From: an uncultured PS1 clade bacterium
Lineage (GTDB): Bacteria; Pseudomonadota; Alphaproteobacteria; RS24
Length of the DNA stretch: 64,000 nucleotides
NCBI GenBank assembly: GCA_902624095.1
Contig: CACNWB010000009.1
Span: 1-64,000 of the forward strand
Direction: 5' to 3'
Shown here: positions 26,037 through 35,706 of the stretch, piece by piece
Layout: each line of letters opens with the position of its first letter
Numbering within the stretch: the stretch's first letter is position 1
Notes under the pieces: model-generated
What the model was told of the DNA's origin: nothing
Databases searched by the model: none
What the model saw: only the letters and a program-made list of their open reading frames with translations
Made by a program: the position numbers and the translations under genes

Positions 26037-26959
26037 CTCGCATCGGGTTTGCCCGGCAGGTCACGGCCAAAATTCGGCACATCAACATCCTGACCGGCAT
26101 CAATCACTTTTTGGCGAATTTCGCGGGTTTGACTGAAGGTGTTTTGCAGATAATCCGCATCGCCATGCCTGATGGCCCGTTGCAGGGCCACGAGGTCTTC
26201 ATTGAAACGCCCCAGCATTTCCAGAACCGCTTCCTTGTTCTTCAGAAAAATATCGCGCCACATAATCGGGTCGGACGCGGCAATACGGGTAAAATCGCGG
26301 AAGCCGCTGGCTGAATATTTAATGACGGCACTGCGCGTATCGCTTTCCAGTTGGGCGGCAGTGCCCACAATATTGAACGCAATAAGATGCGGCAAATGGC
26401 TGGTAATCGCCAGCACAAGATCATGGTGGCGGGAATCCATAAATTCGACCTCACTGCCAATATTGCGCCACAGGCCCGCCACGGTTTCAACCGCGCGTAG
26501 ATTCGTCTCACCCGGCGGGGTTAAAATACACCAGCGTCCCTCAAACAATTCGGCAAAACCAGCATCGGGGCCAGAATATTCTGTGCCTGCGATCGGATGG
26601 CCGGGGACGAGGAATATACCGTCTTTCAACAGGGGCAGAATGTCATCCAATACACATTGTTTGACTGAGCCGACATCGGTCAGCACCGCCCCGGATTTCA
26701 ACACTGGCATAATGTCTTCTACCAATGGTGCCATGGCACTGAGCGGCACGTTCAAAAACACGACATCAGCCCCGTCTGCCGCACCAACGGCAGTTTCGTG
26801 AACGGCATCAACAAAACCCAGTTCACGCGCGCGTGCACGCGTTTCCGCCGAGCGCGCATAGCCGCTAATATGATCCGTCAGCCCGTATTTTTTAAACGCA
26901 TGACCCAGCGACGAACCGATGAGCCCCAGCCCGATTAAGGCAATATGCGGTTTGCTCAT
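26033..26959 (-). CDS. tyrC: Prephenate/arogenate dehydrogenase
   Basis: 308 residues. The NAD(P)-binding motif GLGLIGSSLGHAF is at the N-terminus, followed by DVGSVKQCV, PGHPIAGTEYSG (with the conserved catalytic His) and a helical dimerisation domain. It oxidises prephenate to hydroxyphenylpyruvate, or arogenate to tyrosine; cyclohexadienyl specificity is common in this clade. It overlaps hisC by four bases (ATGA) and lies in the chorismate mutase-hisC-tyrC operon. Confidence 0.92.
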   Translation of the reverse strand: MSKPHIALIGLGLIGSSLGHAFKKYGLTDHISGYARSAETRARARELGFVDAVHETAVGAADGADVVFLNVPLSAMAPLVEDIMPVLKSGAVLTDVGSVKQCVLDDILPLLKDGIFLVPGHPIAGTEYSGPDAGFAELFEGRWCILTPPGETNLRAVETVAGLWRNIGSEVEFMDSRHHDLVLAITSHLPHLIAFNIVGTAAQLESDTRSAVIKYSASGFRDFTRIAASDPIMWRDIFLKNKEAVLEMLGRFNEDLVALQRAIRHGDADYLQNTFSQTREIRQKVIDAGQDVDVPNFGRDLPGKPDAS

Positions 26960-28065
26960 TTACTTGTCTCCGCAACATCCGCTTCAGCAACAAAGTCGGT
27001 CAAAGCGCCGAGGGCGGCACGATTGGCCGCTTCCGTACCGATGCTCAGACGCAAAGCATGTGGCAGGCCATAAGCCGTGAGGCCGCGCGGAATAACGCCG
27101 CGCGCGCATAAAAACGCTTCGGCGGCGGCAGCCTGCTGGTCGCTGTCAAATTCGACCAGAATGAAGTTGGCAAAGGATACCCGCACGCTGAAACCTATGC
27201 CGCCAAGCTGTTGCGCCAACCATTCGCGCCAGTGAGCATTATGCGAACGGCTGGCTTCGATATGTCCCTGATCCTCAAGTGCCGCAAGACCGGCGGCGAT
27301 GGCCGGTTGGTTGATATTGAACGGCCCGCGTAGACGGTTCAACACATTGGCGATATCGGGCGGGCAATAGCCCCAACCCAGCCGCAATGCCGCCAGCCCA
27401 TAGGCCTTGGAAAATGTGCGGGTGGTCACAACATTGTCGTGCTGATCAACAAGGTCAAAACCGGCCGGATAGGTTTGCGGGTCGCAATATTCGGCATAGG
27501 CGCCATCGAGCACCAATATGGTGTTTCCGCCAAGGCCAGCATGCAGGCGGACAATATCGTCACGTGTAAGCATTGTACCGGTCGGATTATTGGGATTGGC
27601 CAGAAACACCATGCGGGTTGCCGGCGTCACCGCTTCCAGCAAACTGTCAACATTTGCGGTCAACTCCGTTTCGCGCACGGCAAGCGGCCGCGCACCCGTG
27701 GCGCGGCTTGCAAGTTTGTAGATCAAAAACGCATGTTCGGTGTGCAACACCTCATCACCCGGCCCCAAATAGGCCTGCGCCAGCAATTGCAAAATATCAT
27801 CCGACCCGTTGCCACATACAATATTGTCATCGTTCAGCCCGTTCAGTTTAGCCAACGCCTCGCGCAACGAGGTTACTTGTCCGTCAGGGTAAACTGAAGG
27901 GTCAAAGGCTTTTTCCAGCGCGGCGAGCGCGGCAGGGCTGGCGCCCAGCGGATTTTCGTTGGCCGACATTTTATAGGGACTGGCAATTCCCTTAATCGCA
28001 TCGCGCCCGCCGACATAGGCGGGCATGTCGAGAATGCCCTCTTTTGGAACCGGTTTCATGATCAC
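26956..28065 (-). CDS. hisC: Histidinol-phosphate / aromatic aminotransferase
   Basis: 369 residues, class I/II fold. It begins with ANENPLGASPAA, continues with CGNGSDDILQLL and NPNNPTGT, and the PLP lysine is in TRTFSKAYGLAALRLGWG; RLSIG near the end binds the substrate carboxylate. It may serve histidine synthesis and also transaminate phenylpyruvate or hydroxyphenylpyruvate, which would explain its place between tyrC and chorismate mutase; no other his gene is nearby. It overlaps both neighbours by four bases. Confidence 0.92.
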   Translation of the reverse strand: MIMKPVPKEGILDMPAYVGGRDAIKGIASPYKMSANENPLGASPAALAALEKAFDPSVYPDGQVTSLREALAKLNGLNDDNIVCGNGSDDILQLLAQAYLGPGDEVLHTEHAFLIYKLASRATGARPLAVRETELTANVDSLLEAVTPATRMVFLANPNNPTGTMLTRDDIVRLHAGLGGNTILVLDGAYAEYCDPQTYPAGFDLVDQHDNVVTTRTFSKAYGLAALRLGWGYCPPDIANVLNRLRGPFNINQPAIAAGLAALEDQGHIEASRSHNAHWREWLAQQLGGIGFSVRVSFANFILVEFDSDQQAAAAEAFLCARGVIPRGLTAYGLPHALRLSIGTEAANRAALGALTDFVAEADVAETSK

Positions 28066-28820
28066 TTCTCCTGCCCGTCAGAAACATGCAAAAGGTCGTA
28101 ATTTCCAAGCCAGACGACAGAGGCGCCATATTTTTCAGCAATCTCATCAGCGCACAAGGGCGCAGCTATTTCAATGAGCGCATGTGTTTGATTTCGCCCA
28201 ATGATACATGCAGCCTCGACTTTAGACAATTGCGACAGGCCAGTGCATGCCAGCGTCACCATCGTTTCATCCAGCTCGAATGGAACCGCGCCATAGCAGA
28301 GTGCAGCTGCCTCGCTCAAAACCGTTTGCTGCAAAATGGGGAGGCGCGCAAACACACCTGCCGAGCCCTTGGGCGTGAAGCCCGCCTCAAGGGGTATAAC
28401 CGCCACCGAACGGGCGTTGGCGTCACAGGCGCGCAACGCATCATTGGTACTGTCATGTTCCTGATATTGCGCCGCCACGCCAAAATGATCGCGACCAAGG
28501 TACGCCGTTTCTCCGCAAACATGCACAACCAGACCGCCCTGCTGCGCAAGCGCCGCGCCGATAATTTCGCGCCAAACCGCCAACAGGCTCGCCAAGCCAA
28601 AAGGCGGATTTTCGCTTGCATGCCATTCGGCAAGCATCTGCATTTGTTTCATTTCACGGGCAGGGCGCAAGGGCATGGTATCCGAATCGCCGGCTTTGCT
28701 GCGTGCCACGTCTTCCACCAGCCACGCACGCGCTAGCAACAAGTCGCGCATTTGCGCGTCGAGAACGTCAATTTCTTTCCGGATTGCCGATAATCCGGTT
28801 TTGTCCATGTTTCGGTCCAT
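28062..28820 (-). CDS. Chorismate mutase (AroQ type) with decayed prephenate-dehydratase-like tail
   Basis: 252 residues. Residues 8-90 are an AroQ-class chorismate mutase with R14, R31, K42 and R52-E56 at places matching the E. coli active site. The remainder (95-250) follows the layout of prephenate dehydratase, e.g. DALRACDANARSVAVIPLE resembles the dehydratase segment ending in VPIENS. The catalytic TRF motif, however, aligns with T212-H-A214 in NQTHALIEI, so dehydratase activity is unlikely. It makes prephenate for the downstream hisC and tyrC. The operon diverges from metX. Confidence 0.85.
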   Translation of the reverse strand: MDRNMDKTGLSAIRKEIDVLDAQMRDLLLARAWLVEDVARSKAGDSDTMPLRPAREMKQMQMLAEWHASENPPFGLASLLAVWREIIGAALAQQGGLVVHVCGETAYLGRDHFGVAAQYQEHDSTNDALRACDANARSVAVIPLEAGFTPKGSAGVFARLPILQQTVLSEAAALCYGAVPFELDETMVTLACTGLSQLSKVEAACIIGRNQTHALIEIAAPLCADEIAEKYGASVVWLGNYDLLHVSDGQEK

Positions 28821-28979
28821 GCCTGTCTCTTAAGGTATGGGTGTTTTTCAATAGCGCCTAGTCTTAAGGCGCAAGAGCGTGTAAATCAAAGGAAAGATTG
28901 ATTTTAGCGATACGGTGTCTATGCGTTCTGCACGGTTCAGTCCGCGGAGATTTAGTATATTTACCGGATCGGAGGATAT

Positions 28980-30146
28980 ATGGTCGGGCATGAAAATTCG
29001 GCAGATGGCGAGCGCCTCGTTCTCGAAAACGCACAGCTCACCCTCGATAACGGGTCGGTGTTGGATACGTTGACGCTCGCCTATCGCACTTACGGGACGC
29101 TGAATGACGACAAGTCCAACGCCATATTGATTTGCCACGCACTGACCGGCGACCACCATCCGAGTGGGGCCAACCCGCTCACCGGGCGCGCCGGCTGGTG
29201 GGACAATATGGTCGGCCCCGGCAAACCCATTGACACGAACAGATATTTCGTTGTCTGCCAGAATGTCATTGGCGGCTGTGCAGGTTCCACCGGCCCGTCC
29301 AGCCAGAGCGCCGACGGCACGCCCTATGGCCTCGACTTTCCGGTCATCACCATAGGCGACATGGTGCGCGCGCAAAATGTTCTGCTTGATCGGCTGAAAA
29401 TACCGGATTTGTTTTGCGTCATTGGCGGATCGATGGGCGGCATGCAGGTTCTGCAATGGGCGGCAGCGCATGGCGAACGTGTATTCTCGGCCATTCCAAT
29501 AGCCACCGCTGCACGCCATTCCTCGCAAAACATCGCTTTTCACGAAGTTGGCCGACAGGCAATTCTGGCCGACCCGGACTGGCGTGGTGGCAATTATGCT
29601 GCCGAAAATACCGCGCCGCGCAAAGGTCTTGCCGTAGCGCGCATGGCCGCGCATATCACCTATCTGTCGGAGGCCGCCCTGCAACGCAAGTTCGGGCGCA
29701 CCCTGCAAGACCGCGACAGGTTGAGCTATGGCTTTGAAGCTGACTTCCAGATTGAAAGCTATCTGCGACATCAGGGGATAAGTTTTGTCGACCGGTTTGA
29801 CGCCAACAGCTATCTTTACATTACCCGCGCGATGGATTATTTCGACCTCGCCGACGATTTTGGCGGCACGCTGGCGGATGCCTTTGCCAACACCAGTGCG
29901 CGCTTTTGTGTGGTGTCTTTCACCAGCGACTGGCTGTTTCCGACCAGCGAAAGCATTTCGCTGGTGCGCGCGCTAAATGCGGCAGGCGCCAATGTAAGCT
30001 TTGTCGAAATTGAGAGCGACAAGGGCCATGACGCATTTTTGCTGGACGAACCGGAAATGGAACAGACGATTATCGGGTTTTTGAACGCCGCCGCCGTCGC
30101 GCGCGGGCTGCCCCTGCCAGAAGTTTCAGGAGCGCATGATGATTGA
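28980..30146 (+). CDS. metX: Homoserine O-acetyltransferase
   Basis: 388 residues, alpha/beta-hydrolase fold. The segments THALTGDHH and [12 protein letters not shown], the nucleophile in GGSMGGMQ (near 150), the acid in SDWLFP and the His in KGHDAF are those of MetX. The enzyme activates homoserine for methionine synthesis; some members prefer succinyl-CoA, so the acyl donor is uncertain. GGAGG stands before the ATG. It overlaps metW by 11 bases. No SAM-II riboswitch was seen in the 159-base leader. Confidence 0.93.
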   Translation: MVGHENSADGERLVLENAQLTLDNGSVLDTLTLAYRTYGTLNDDKSNAILICHALTGDHHPSGANPLTGRAGWWDNMVGPGKPIDTNRYFVVCQNVIGGCAGSTGPSSQSADGTPYGLDFPVITIGDMVRAQNVLLDRLKIPDLFCVIGGSMGGMQVLQWAAAHGERVFSAIPIATAARHSSQNIAFHEVGRQAILADPDWRGGNYAAENTAPRKGLAVARMAAHITYLSEAALQRKFGRTLQDRDRLSYGFEADFQIESYLRHQGISFVDRFDANSYLYITRAMDYFDLADDFGGTLADAFANTSARFCVVSFTSDWLFPTSESISLVRALNAAGANVSFVEIESDKGHDAFLLDEPEMEQTIIGFLNAAAVARGLPLPEVSGAHDD

Positions 30147-30777
30147 CCCACGCACCAGCGCCAAGGGCAATTTGAATGAAAAGCGGATTGACCTCATGCT
30201 TATTGCGAGCCTCGTCGAACGAGGCACGCGGGTGCTTGATATTGGCTGCGGAAACGGCGAGTTGATGGAACTTCTGGTCGCCGAGCGCGATGTCGATGCG
30301 CGCGGACTGGAATTAAGCCAGCAGGGGGTGAATGCCTGCGTAAGCCGCGGGCTGGCCGTTGTGCAGGGCAATGCTGATACGGATTTGTCTTATTATCCAG
30401 ATCAGGGCTTTGATACGGTAATTTTGAGCCAGACATTGCAGGCCACACGGCGCCCGAAAGAGGTTTTGCAGGAGATGTCACGCATCGGGTCCAAGTTCAT
30501 TGTATCGATCCCGAATTTCGGGCATTGGCGCATCCGTCTTGCACTGGCTTTGCGCGGGCGCATGCCGGAAACGCAGGCACTGTCTGCCACATGGTATGAG
30601 ACAGCCAACATTCATCTATGCAGCATGCTTGACCTGACCGATTTGTGCGATGAGCTTTCCTTGAGCGTAAAAACATGCCTCACAGTGACCAATGGAAAAG
30701 TGCACCACAGCACGGGCCGCCCGTCAGCGTGGCAAAACCTTATGGCCGAACTGGTGGTTTTCGAACTCACGCGCTAG
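30136..30777 (+). CDS. metW: Methionine biosynthesis protein MetW
   Basis: 213 residues. A SAM-binding motif [15 protein letters not shown] opens the protein, and [20 protein letters not shown] and [21 protein letters not shown] are MetW signatures. MetW assists MetX in homoserine acylation in proteobacteria; its own reaction is not settled. ATG at 30136 or 30139 inside metX ensures coupled translation. Confidence 0.93.
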   Translation: MMIDPRTSAKGNLNEKRIDLMLIASLVERGTRVLDIGCGNGELMELLVAERDVDARGLELSQQGVNACVSRGLAVVQGNADTDLSYYPDQGFDTVILSQTLQATRRPKEVLQEMSRIGSKFIVSIPNFGHWRIRLALALRGRMPETQALSATWYETANIHLCSMLDLTDLCDELSLSVKTCLTVTNGKVHHSTGRPSAWQNLMAELVVFELTR

Positions 30778-31529
30778 CCGCGCGCGCCCAGTTTTTTCCA
30801 TGACAGAACAACGCGCGAAAAGGCCGGGCGCACTGGCACACCCAGTCCCATATTTTGTCGTCGCTTCGCGCGAATGGGTGCTGGCACTTGTTTTACAATA
30901 TCGACCACCCAAACACCGCTGATTTGCGGTAGTATCAGCCCCAGCAACCGTTCGGCGGGTGACAGCAGACGCACCAGAAATTGCGGCAATGCCGGTGGCA
31001 GCATTAGTGCGGGGCGGATGCCGGCAATCGAAAACCCAGCGGCTTTAAGCTGGCGGCGCAATTGCTGGCGACTGAACGGGCGACCTGCACCAAACGGCGT
31101 GGCATCCCGGCGCGCCCACATGCCGGTGCGGTTGGGCACAACAAAAATCGCGCGGCCATTTGGTGTCAAAATTCGCCAAATTTCGTTCAAAAGCGCATCG
31201 CTGTGATTAGCTGCCTCCAGCCCATGAATAATAATGGCGCGCGCCAAGGCACCGTCTCGCAACGGCAAGAGGCCTTCATCAACCAGTGCCGCGCGCGCGC
31301 CAGCGGCTCGGTCTTCCACCAGAACACCTTGCTGGGCCGGCATACACAAATGCCAGACGGCATTGGGCCACAGCGCATCGGCATAGGGCAGGACGTAACC
31401 AAAGCCCAGCACTGGTTCAGCATGCGGGTCAGGCCATAAAGCGTCTATTTTCTCTACAATTTGTACACGCGCCCGCGCTCCATCAAGACCGGCATAAAAT
31501 TCAGCAAGTTCGAGAATGTCGACAGCCAT
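30774..31529 (-). CDS. Class I SAM-dependent methyltransferase-like protein
   Basis: 251 residues. It contains a methyltransferase-type fold with VLGFGYVLPYADALWP where the SAM-binding loop should be, AIIIHGLEAANHSDALLNEIWRIL, and TPNGRAIFVVPNR. The glycine-rich motif is weak. In alphaproteobacteria such a gene usually lies between metW and gloB, as here. The substrate is unknown. ATG 31529 is chosen; the longer frame to 31580 runs towards gloB. It overlaps the end of metW by four bases. Confidence 0.78.
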   Translation of the reverse strand: MAVDILELAEFYAGLDGARARVQIVEKIDALWPDPHAEPVLGFGYVLPYADALWPNAVWHLCMPAQQGVLVEDRAAGARAALVDEGLLPLRDGALARAIIIHGLEAANHSDALLNEIWRILTPNGRAIFVVPNRTGMWARRDATPFGAGRPFSRQQLRRQLKAAGFSIAGIRPALMLPPALPQFLVRLLSPAERLLGLILPQISGVWVVDIVKQVPAPIRAKRRQNMGLGVPVRPAFSRVVLSWKKLGARG

Positions 31530-31598
31530 GACCAGAACAGTATACTCCGAAGAGGATATGCGCCAGACAGGGCGCGACATTTATATGGGGAGCCACAC

Positions 31599-32369
31599 AT
31601 GTCTACCGTCGAAATTGCCCAATTTGAGTGCCTGAGTGACAATTACGGCTATCTGGTTCACGACACCGAGAGCGGGCAAACGGCTTGTATCGACACTCCC
31701 GAAACCGGCCCGATTTTGTCCACACTTGACGCGCGCGGCTGGACGCTGAGCCATATTTGGAACACGCATCATCATTTTGACCATGCCGGCAATAATCTTG
31801 AGATCAAGGAAAAAACCGGCTGTAAAATTATCGGTCCGGCAGGTGAGGCCGAGCGTATTCCAGGCATTGATGTGAAAGTGGATGACGGCGACACAGTGAA
31901 GCTTGGCGCGCATGACGTATATGTACTGAATGTGGGCGGGCACACATTGGGCCACATTGCCTATCACATGCCAGACACGCAAAACGCTTTTGTAGGTGAC
32001 AGCCTATTTGTGCTGGGCTGCGGACGGGTTTTTGAGGGAACCATGAAGCAAATGTGGGAGAGCCTGCAAAAACTCGCCGCGCTTCCAGACACAACAACCG
32101 TTTATTGCGGGCATGAATACACAGCCGCCAATGCGGCCTTTGCCGTGAGTGTCGACCCGGGAAATGACGCCCTTCAAACCCGCGTACAAAAAATTACCGC
32201 CCTGCTCGCCGATGGCAAGCCGACCGTGCCGACACAAATCGGCCTTGAACGCGCCACCAACCCGTTTTTGCGCCCGCATGATACAAACATTCGCGCGCAA
32301 CTCGGCATGGCCGAGGCGACGGATGTCGATGTGTTTTCGGAAATTCGGGCCCGCAAGGATAATTTTTGA
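31599..32369 (+). CDS. gloB: Hydroxyacylglutathione hydrolase (glyoxalase II)
   Basis: 256 residues. The metal motif THHHFDHAGN and the later GHTLGH, VGDSLFVLGCGRVFEG and CGHEYTAANAAFA are diagnostic for GloB. It hydrolyses S-lactoylglutathione to lactate and glutathione and so completes methylglyoxal detoxification. GGGGAG precedes ATG 31599; the longer frame overlaps the divergent methyltransferase. The stop overlaps the next start by one base (TGATG). Glyoxalase I is not in the window. Confidence 0.96.
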   Translation: MSTVEIAQFECLSDNYGYLVHDTESGQTACIDTPETGPILSTLDARGWTLSHIWNTHHHFDHAGNNLEIKEKTGCKIIGPAGEAERIPGIDVKVDDGDTVKLGAHDVYVLNVGGHTLGHIAYHMPDTQNAFVGDSLFVLGCGRVFEGTMKQMWESLQKLAALPDTTTVYCGHEYTAANAAFAVSVDPGNDALQTRVQKITALLADGKPTVPTQIGLERATNPFLRPHDTNIRAQLGMAEATDVDVFSEIRARKDNF

Positions 32370-32800
32370 TGCTACCACAGGCGCTGGACGACATTACCCC
32401 CGATATGGCGATAACAGATGTCGCCGAAACCTTGCGCCTGCCCCGGCATGTTGACGGGCATTTCGAGACGGGCGAAATCTCCAGTCAAAGGCTGGTTTTG
32501 CTCGGCGCAGGCGATTTGTTCGCCTGGCAGCGCCAAACGGCCCCGACCTCTTGGACATGGCTGGCGGGCGCCACGCTGGCCCTCACCGTGTCGGCGGACG
32601 GGCATGATGCACAAGCCTTTCACCTTAGCAGTTCGCAAAAAAATGCCGCTGTCGACGCCCTCGTCTGGCACACTTGCGAAACATTGGGATATTGGTCTTT
32701 GGTCACGATAGCTTGCGCCGCATCGATCCAGGCCGAAATCGAATATGCCACGCCGGACTGGTATCCTCGTCCGCGACGCGCGGCCGGTGTTGACAGCTGA
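32369..32800 (+). CDS. Degenerate cupin (DUF985-like) protein
   Basis: 143 residues. The order LRLPRHVDGHFETGE, LLGAGDLFAWQRQTAPTSW and TWLAGATLALTVSADG follows the DUF985 cupin family, where the consensus is roughly LxxHPEGGyfxE and SxxHRvxxdEiWhf. Here the HPEGG His-Pro-Glu is HVDGH and the SxxHR His is Gln, so metal binding in the usual way is doubtful. It is coupled to gloB by a one-base overlap and ends one base before the pabB start. Function unknown. Confidence 0.65.
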   Translation: MLPQALDDITPDMAITDVAETLRLPRHVDGHFETGEISSQRLVLLGAGDLFAWQRQTAPTSWTWLAGATLALTVSADGHDAQAFHLSSSQKNAAVDALVWHTCETLGYWSLVTIACAASIQAEIEYATPDWYPRPRRAAGVDS

Positions 32801-34276
32801 ATGCCTGACAACGCGCCCGATTTGTTGTTTTATGCCGACGCCGCAGGCGGGCTCATCGCCGAGATAGGCTGGATGCCGCCGGAGGTCGTGTTCGCGCCCC
32901 ATGCCGAAACACCCCATGCCCTGTGGCTCGATTCAAGCCATGACGCGCATGTGGCCGCACGCGCCAGCTATGTCGCCACGCACCCTTATCAAATCGTTTC
33001 GGGGCCGCCCCAACAAGCCCGCCGGCATTTCGAGGCGGCGGATGCAGCTTTGCGCCCAGGCGCAGACCTTTGGCTGGATTTGCCGCCAATAATTGACGCG
33101 CAAGTACCCGGTTTCCGAGGCGGGCTGGCGGGATTTTTCGGGTATGATCTCGCGCGCGGACTGCATCCGGTGCCGGACAATATCAACCAGAATGCCCATG
33201 ACGACCTTGGGCTCCCCGGCCTCACGCTGGGGCTTTACGCAACGGTTCTGGCATTTGACATGCGCGCGCGCCGCGCTTTTATCATTGCGACTGGCCTGCC
33301 CGAGACAGACCGCAAAGCCAGACGTCGACAGGCCGAAAGCGAAATTGCCCGCTGGAAAAGCTGTCTCGACACGCTGGCGGACAGTGGAAAACCAGCAGCC
33401 TTATCCGATGCGCCCATGCGCGCCGGTCGCTCACCGCAAAGCAATTTTGCCGCGCAGGATTTCCGAAATACCGTCACGCAAGTGGTTGAACGGATTTTGG
33501 ACGGTGAAATCTTCCAGGCCAATATTGCCCAGCGTTTTCACGGCCGCCTCGACCCCACCGACACCAGCTTTGGCTATTACCAACGCCTGCGCCAGTTTTC
33601 ACCTGCGCCTTTTTCGGCATTTGCAGTTTATGACACTTGGTCGCTCGCATCGGCTTCGCCGGAGAGATTTTTACACTGCGCCCATGGCACTTTGGAAAGC
33701 CGCCCGATTAAGGGCACTCGCCCCCGCGGGGCCACGCCTGCGCTCGATGAAAAAATTGCCGCTGATTTGCTGGCAAGCGGCAAGGATCGGGCAGAAAACA
33801 CAATGATTGTTGACTTGTTGCGTAATGATATGGCGAAAAGCTGTCGCGACGGGTCCATCGAGGTGCCTCAGCTTTGCGCGCTTGAAAAATTTTCTAACGT
33901 GCATCATCTGGTCTCAACCATTCGCGGCACGTTGCGCTCCGATAGTAGCCCGCTTGAGGCTTTGCGCGACTGCTTTCCCGGAGGCTCAATCACCGGCGCA
34001 CCGAAAATTCAGGCGATGGGCGTGATCGCAGAATTGGAACCGCATGCGCGCGGGCCCTATTGCGGGGCCATGGGCTATATCGGTTTTGACGGGCAGATGG
34101 ACACGAATATTCTGATCCGGACTGCCGTTATTAAGGGCCGCGATGTGTATTTCCATGCCGGGGGCGGCATTGTCGCCGACAGCGCGGCCGATGCCGAATA
34201 TAACGAGACACTCGACAAAGCCTCCGGCCTCATTGCCGCGCTCTCCGACACTTCGGCAAGGGTGCGCTCGGCATGA
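32801..34276 (+). CDS. pabB: Aminodeoxychorismate synthase component I
   Basis: 491 residues of the chorismate-utilising family. PIKGT with Lys304 marks PabB (TrpE has Ala there), and DRAENTMIVDLLRND, FPGGSITGAPKIQAM and GPYCGAMGYIG form the active site. It makes 4-amino-4-deoxychorismate with ammonia from PabA. It overlaps pabA by four bases, giving a pabB-pabA-pabC operon for p-aminobenzoate and folate, preceded directly by the cupin gene. Confidence 0.95.
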   Translation: MPDNAPDLLFYADAAGGLIAEIGWMPPEVVFAPHAETPHALWLDSSHDAHVAARASYVATHPYQIVSGPPQQARRHFEAADAALRPGADLWLDLPPIIDAQVPGFRGGLAGFFGYDLARGLHPVPDNINQNAHDDLGLPGLTLGLYATVLAFDMRARRAFIIATGLPETDRKARRRQAESEIARWKSCLDTLADSGKPAALSDAPMRAGRSPQSNFAAQDFRNTVTQVVERILDGEIFQANIAQRFHGRLDPTDTSFGYYQRLRQFSPAPFSAFAVYDTWSLASASPERFLHCAHGTLESRPIKGTRPRGATPALDEKIAADLLASGKDRAENTMIVDLLRNDMAKSCRDGSIEVPQLCALEKFSNVHHLVSTIRGTLRSDSSPLEALRDCFPGGSITGAPKIQAMGVIAELEPHARGPYCGAMGYIGFDGQMDTNILIRTAVIKGRDVYFHAGGGIVADSAADAEYNETLDKASGLIAALSDTSARVRSA

Positions 34277-34869
34277 TACTTGTCATTGACCATTATGACA
34301 GCTTCGTGGAAACGCTGGCGCGCTATGTGCGCGAAGTCGGATTTGACACCCGCATCATAAATCAGGACATGATGGGCGTGCCAGAAATTGCCGCGCTTAA
34401 GCCCACTGCCATTATTTTTTCGCCGGGCCCCGGCGGACCCGACACATCCGGCGTCAGCGTGCCCTTAATCAAATCGCTGGCCGGTCACGTACCAATGCTT
34501 GGCGTGTGTCTAGGACATCTGGCAATGGCAGCCGCTTTTGGCGGCGTGATAAAGCGTGCCGAAGAACCCATGCATGGCAAAACCTCACCCATCACTCATA
34601 AGGCCACGCCTTTGTTTGACAGAATGGAAAATCCATTTGACGCCGGACGCTACCATGCGCTTATTGTCGCGCACTTGCCAGCATGCCTCTCGGCCACGGC
34701 GTATAGTGGCGCGGGCGAGATTATGGCCCTCGAACATGAAAGCGCGCCGCTATATGGCGTGCAATTTCATCCCGAATCCGTGCTCACCCCGCAAGGGCGG
34801 CAATTGATATCGAACTTTTTGCACCTTGCAACCGCCTTCCACAGCGGAAAAAAAGTTGCGCGCGCATGA
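34273..34869 (+). CDS. pabA: Aminodeoxychorismate synthase glutamine amidotransferase component
   Basis: 198 residues, class I glutamine amidotransferase. The nucleophile is Cys79 in LGVCLGH, and the other triad members are H166 and E168 in FHPES. The residue after GH is Leu83, where GHQ is usual. It supplies ammonia to PabB. It might also serve anthranilate synthase. It overlaps both neighbours by four bases. Confidence 0.93.
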   Translation: MILVIDHYDSFVETLARYVREVGFDTRIINQDMMGVPEIAALKPTAIIFSPGPGGPDTSGVSVPLIKSLAGHVPMLGVCLGHLAMAAAFGGVIKRAEEPMHGKTSPITHKATPLFDRMENPFDAGRYHALIVAHLPACLSATAYSGAGEIMALEHESAPLYGVQFHPESVLTPQGRQLISNFLHLATAFHSGKKVARA

Positions 34870-35684
34870 TCTGGCTGAACGGTGAATTTCTGGATTCGGA
34901 TACGATCATATCCGCCAATGATCGCGGCCTGCTTTTGGGCGAAGCCGTGTTCGAGACAATACTTGCCAAAAACAGCACGCCGACGCAGTGGCCTGCGCAT
35001 ATGGAGCGGTTGTGGCGGGCCTGCGCACTGTTTGGCTTTGCAACGGTTTATAATCCGGCAGAACTATATGCCGATGCAGAGGAATTACTGAACCAAAACA
35101 CGCCAACTGAGAACCGTGCCGTCATTCGCATTACCGTGACCGGTGGCGATGGTGGGCGCGGGCTGGTTCCTGCAGCACCGGCCGCCCCGAACTGGTTGAT
35201 GCAGGCGACACCCGCGCCGACCCCTCCGGCCCACGTAAGGTTGAGACTGTCGGAAGTGTTTCAACCAGCAGGGCAGGATTTGTCGCCGGTTAAGTCAACC
35301 AATTATGCTGCGCATATTCTCGCCCGGCGCGCCGCTATTGCCAGTGGCGCCGATGATGCGGTGTTGGTCAACCAGCACGGGCGGGTGACCGGCACCACAA
35401 CGGGCAATATATTTGTCTTGCGGAACGGCGCACTCATTACACCGACCGCAGATGAAGGCGCGCTTCCCGGCATCACGCGTGCGCGTATTCTCGCGCTGTC
35501 ACAGATTGAAGAATGGCCCATCACAACCGGACAGGTAACGCGTGAAACCCTCACCCAAGCCTCGGCTCTAGTTATGTGCAATGCTGTTATGGGTGTCGTT
35601 CCGGCGTCCCTTCCCCCGAAAGATATGTCGGAAAGCGAAAATATCGCCAAAAAAATAAGCGCGGCTCTCACCGCGCGCGAATAG
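34866..35684 (+). CDS. pabC: 4-amino-4-deoxychorismate lyase (class IV aminotransferase family)
   Basis: 272 residues of the PLP fold type IV. IWLNGEFLDSD and NDRGLLLGEAVFETI open the protein, the PLP lysine is in SPVKSTNYAAHILAR, and GRVTGTTTGNIFVLRNG binds phosphate. In this operon it most likely converts aminodeoxychorismate to p-aminobenzoate and pyruvate. A D-amino acid or branched-chain aminotransferase has the same fold, but the pabBA context favours PabC. It converges on rpmF. Confidence 0.9.
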   Translation: MIWLNGEFLDSDTIISANDRGLLLGEAVFETILAKNSTPTQWPAHMERLWRACALFGFATVYNPAELYADAEELLNQNTPTENRAVIRITVTGGDGGRGLVPAAPAAPNWLMQATPAPTPPAHVRLRLSEVFQPAGQDLSPVKSTNYAAHILARRAAIASGADDAVLVNQHGRVTGTTTGNIFVLRNGALITPTADEGALPGITRARILALSQIEEWPITTGQVTRETLTQASALVMCNAVMGVVPASLPPKDMSESENIAKKISAALTARE

Positions 35685-35706
35685 ACCAGTCAATCGACAA
35701 AAATTA

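Noticed and set aside
28821-28979. Possible SAM-II riboswitch in the metX leader
   Set aside because: SAM-II is common before metX/metA in alphaproteobacteria, but the conserved pseudoknot segments are not visible. Only two small hairpins (28854-28872 and 28883-28904) were found.
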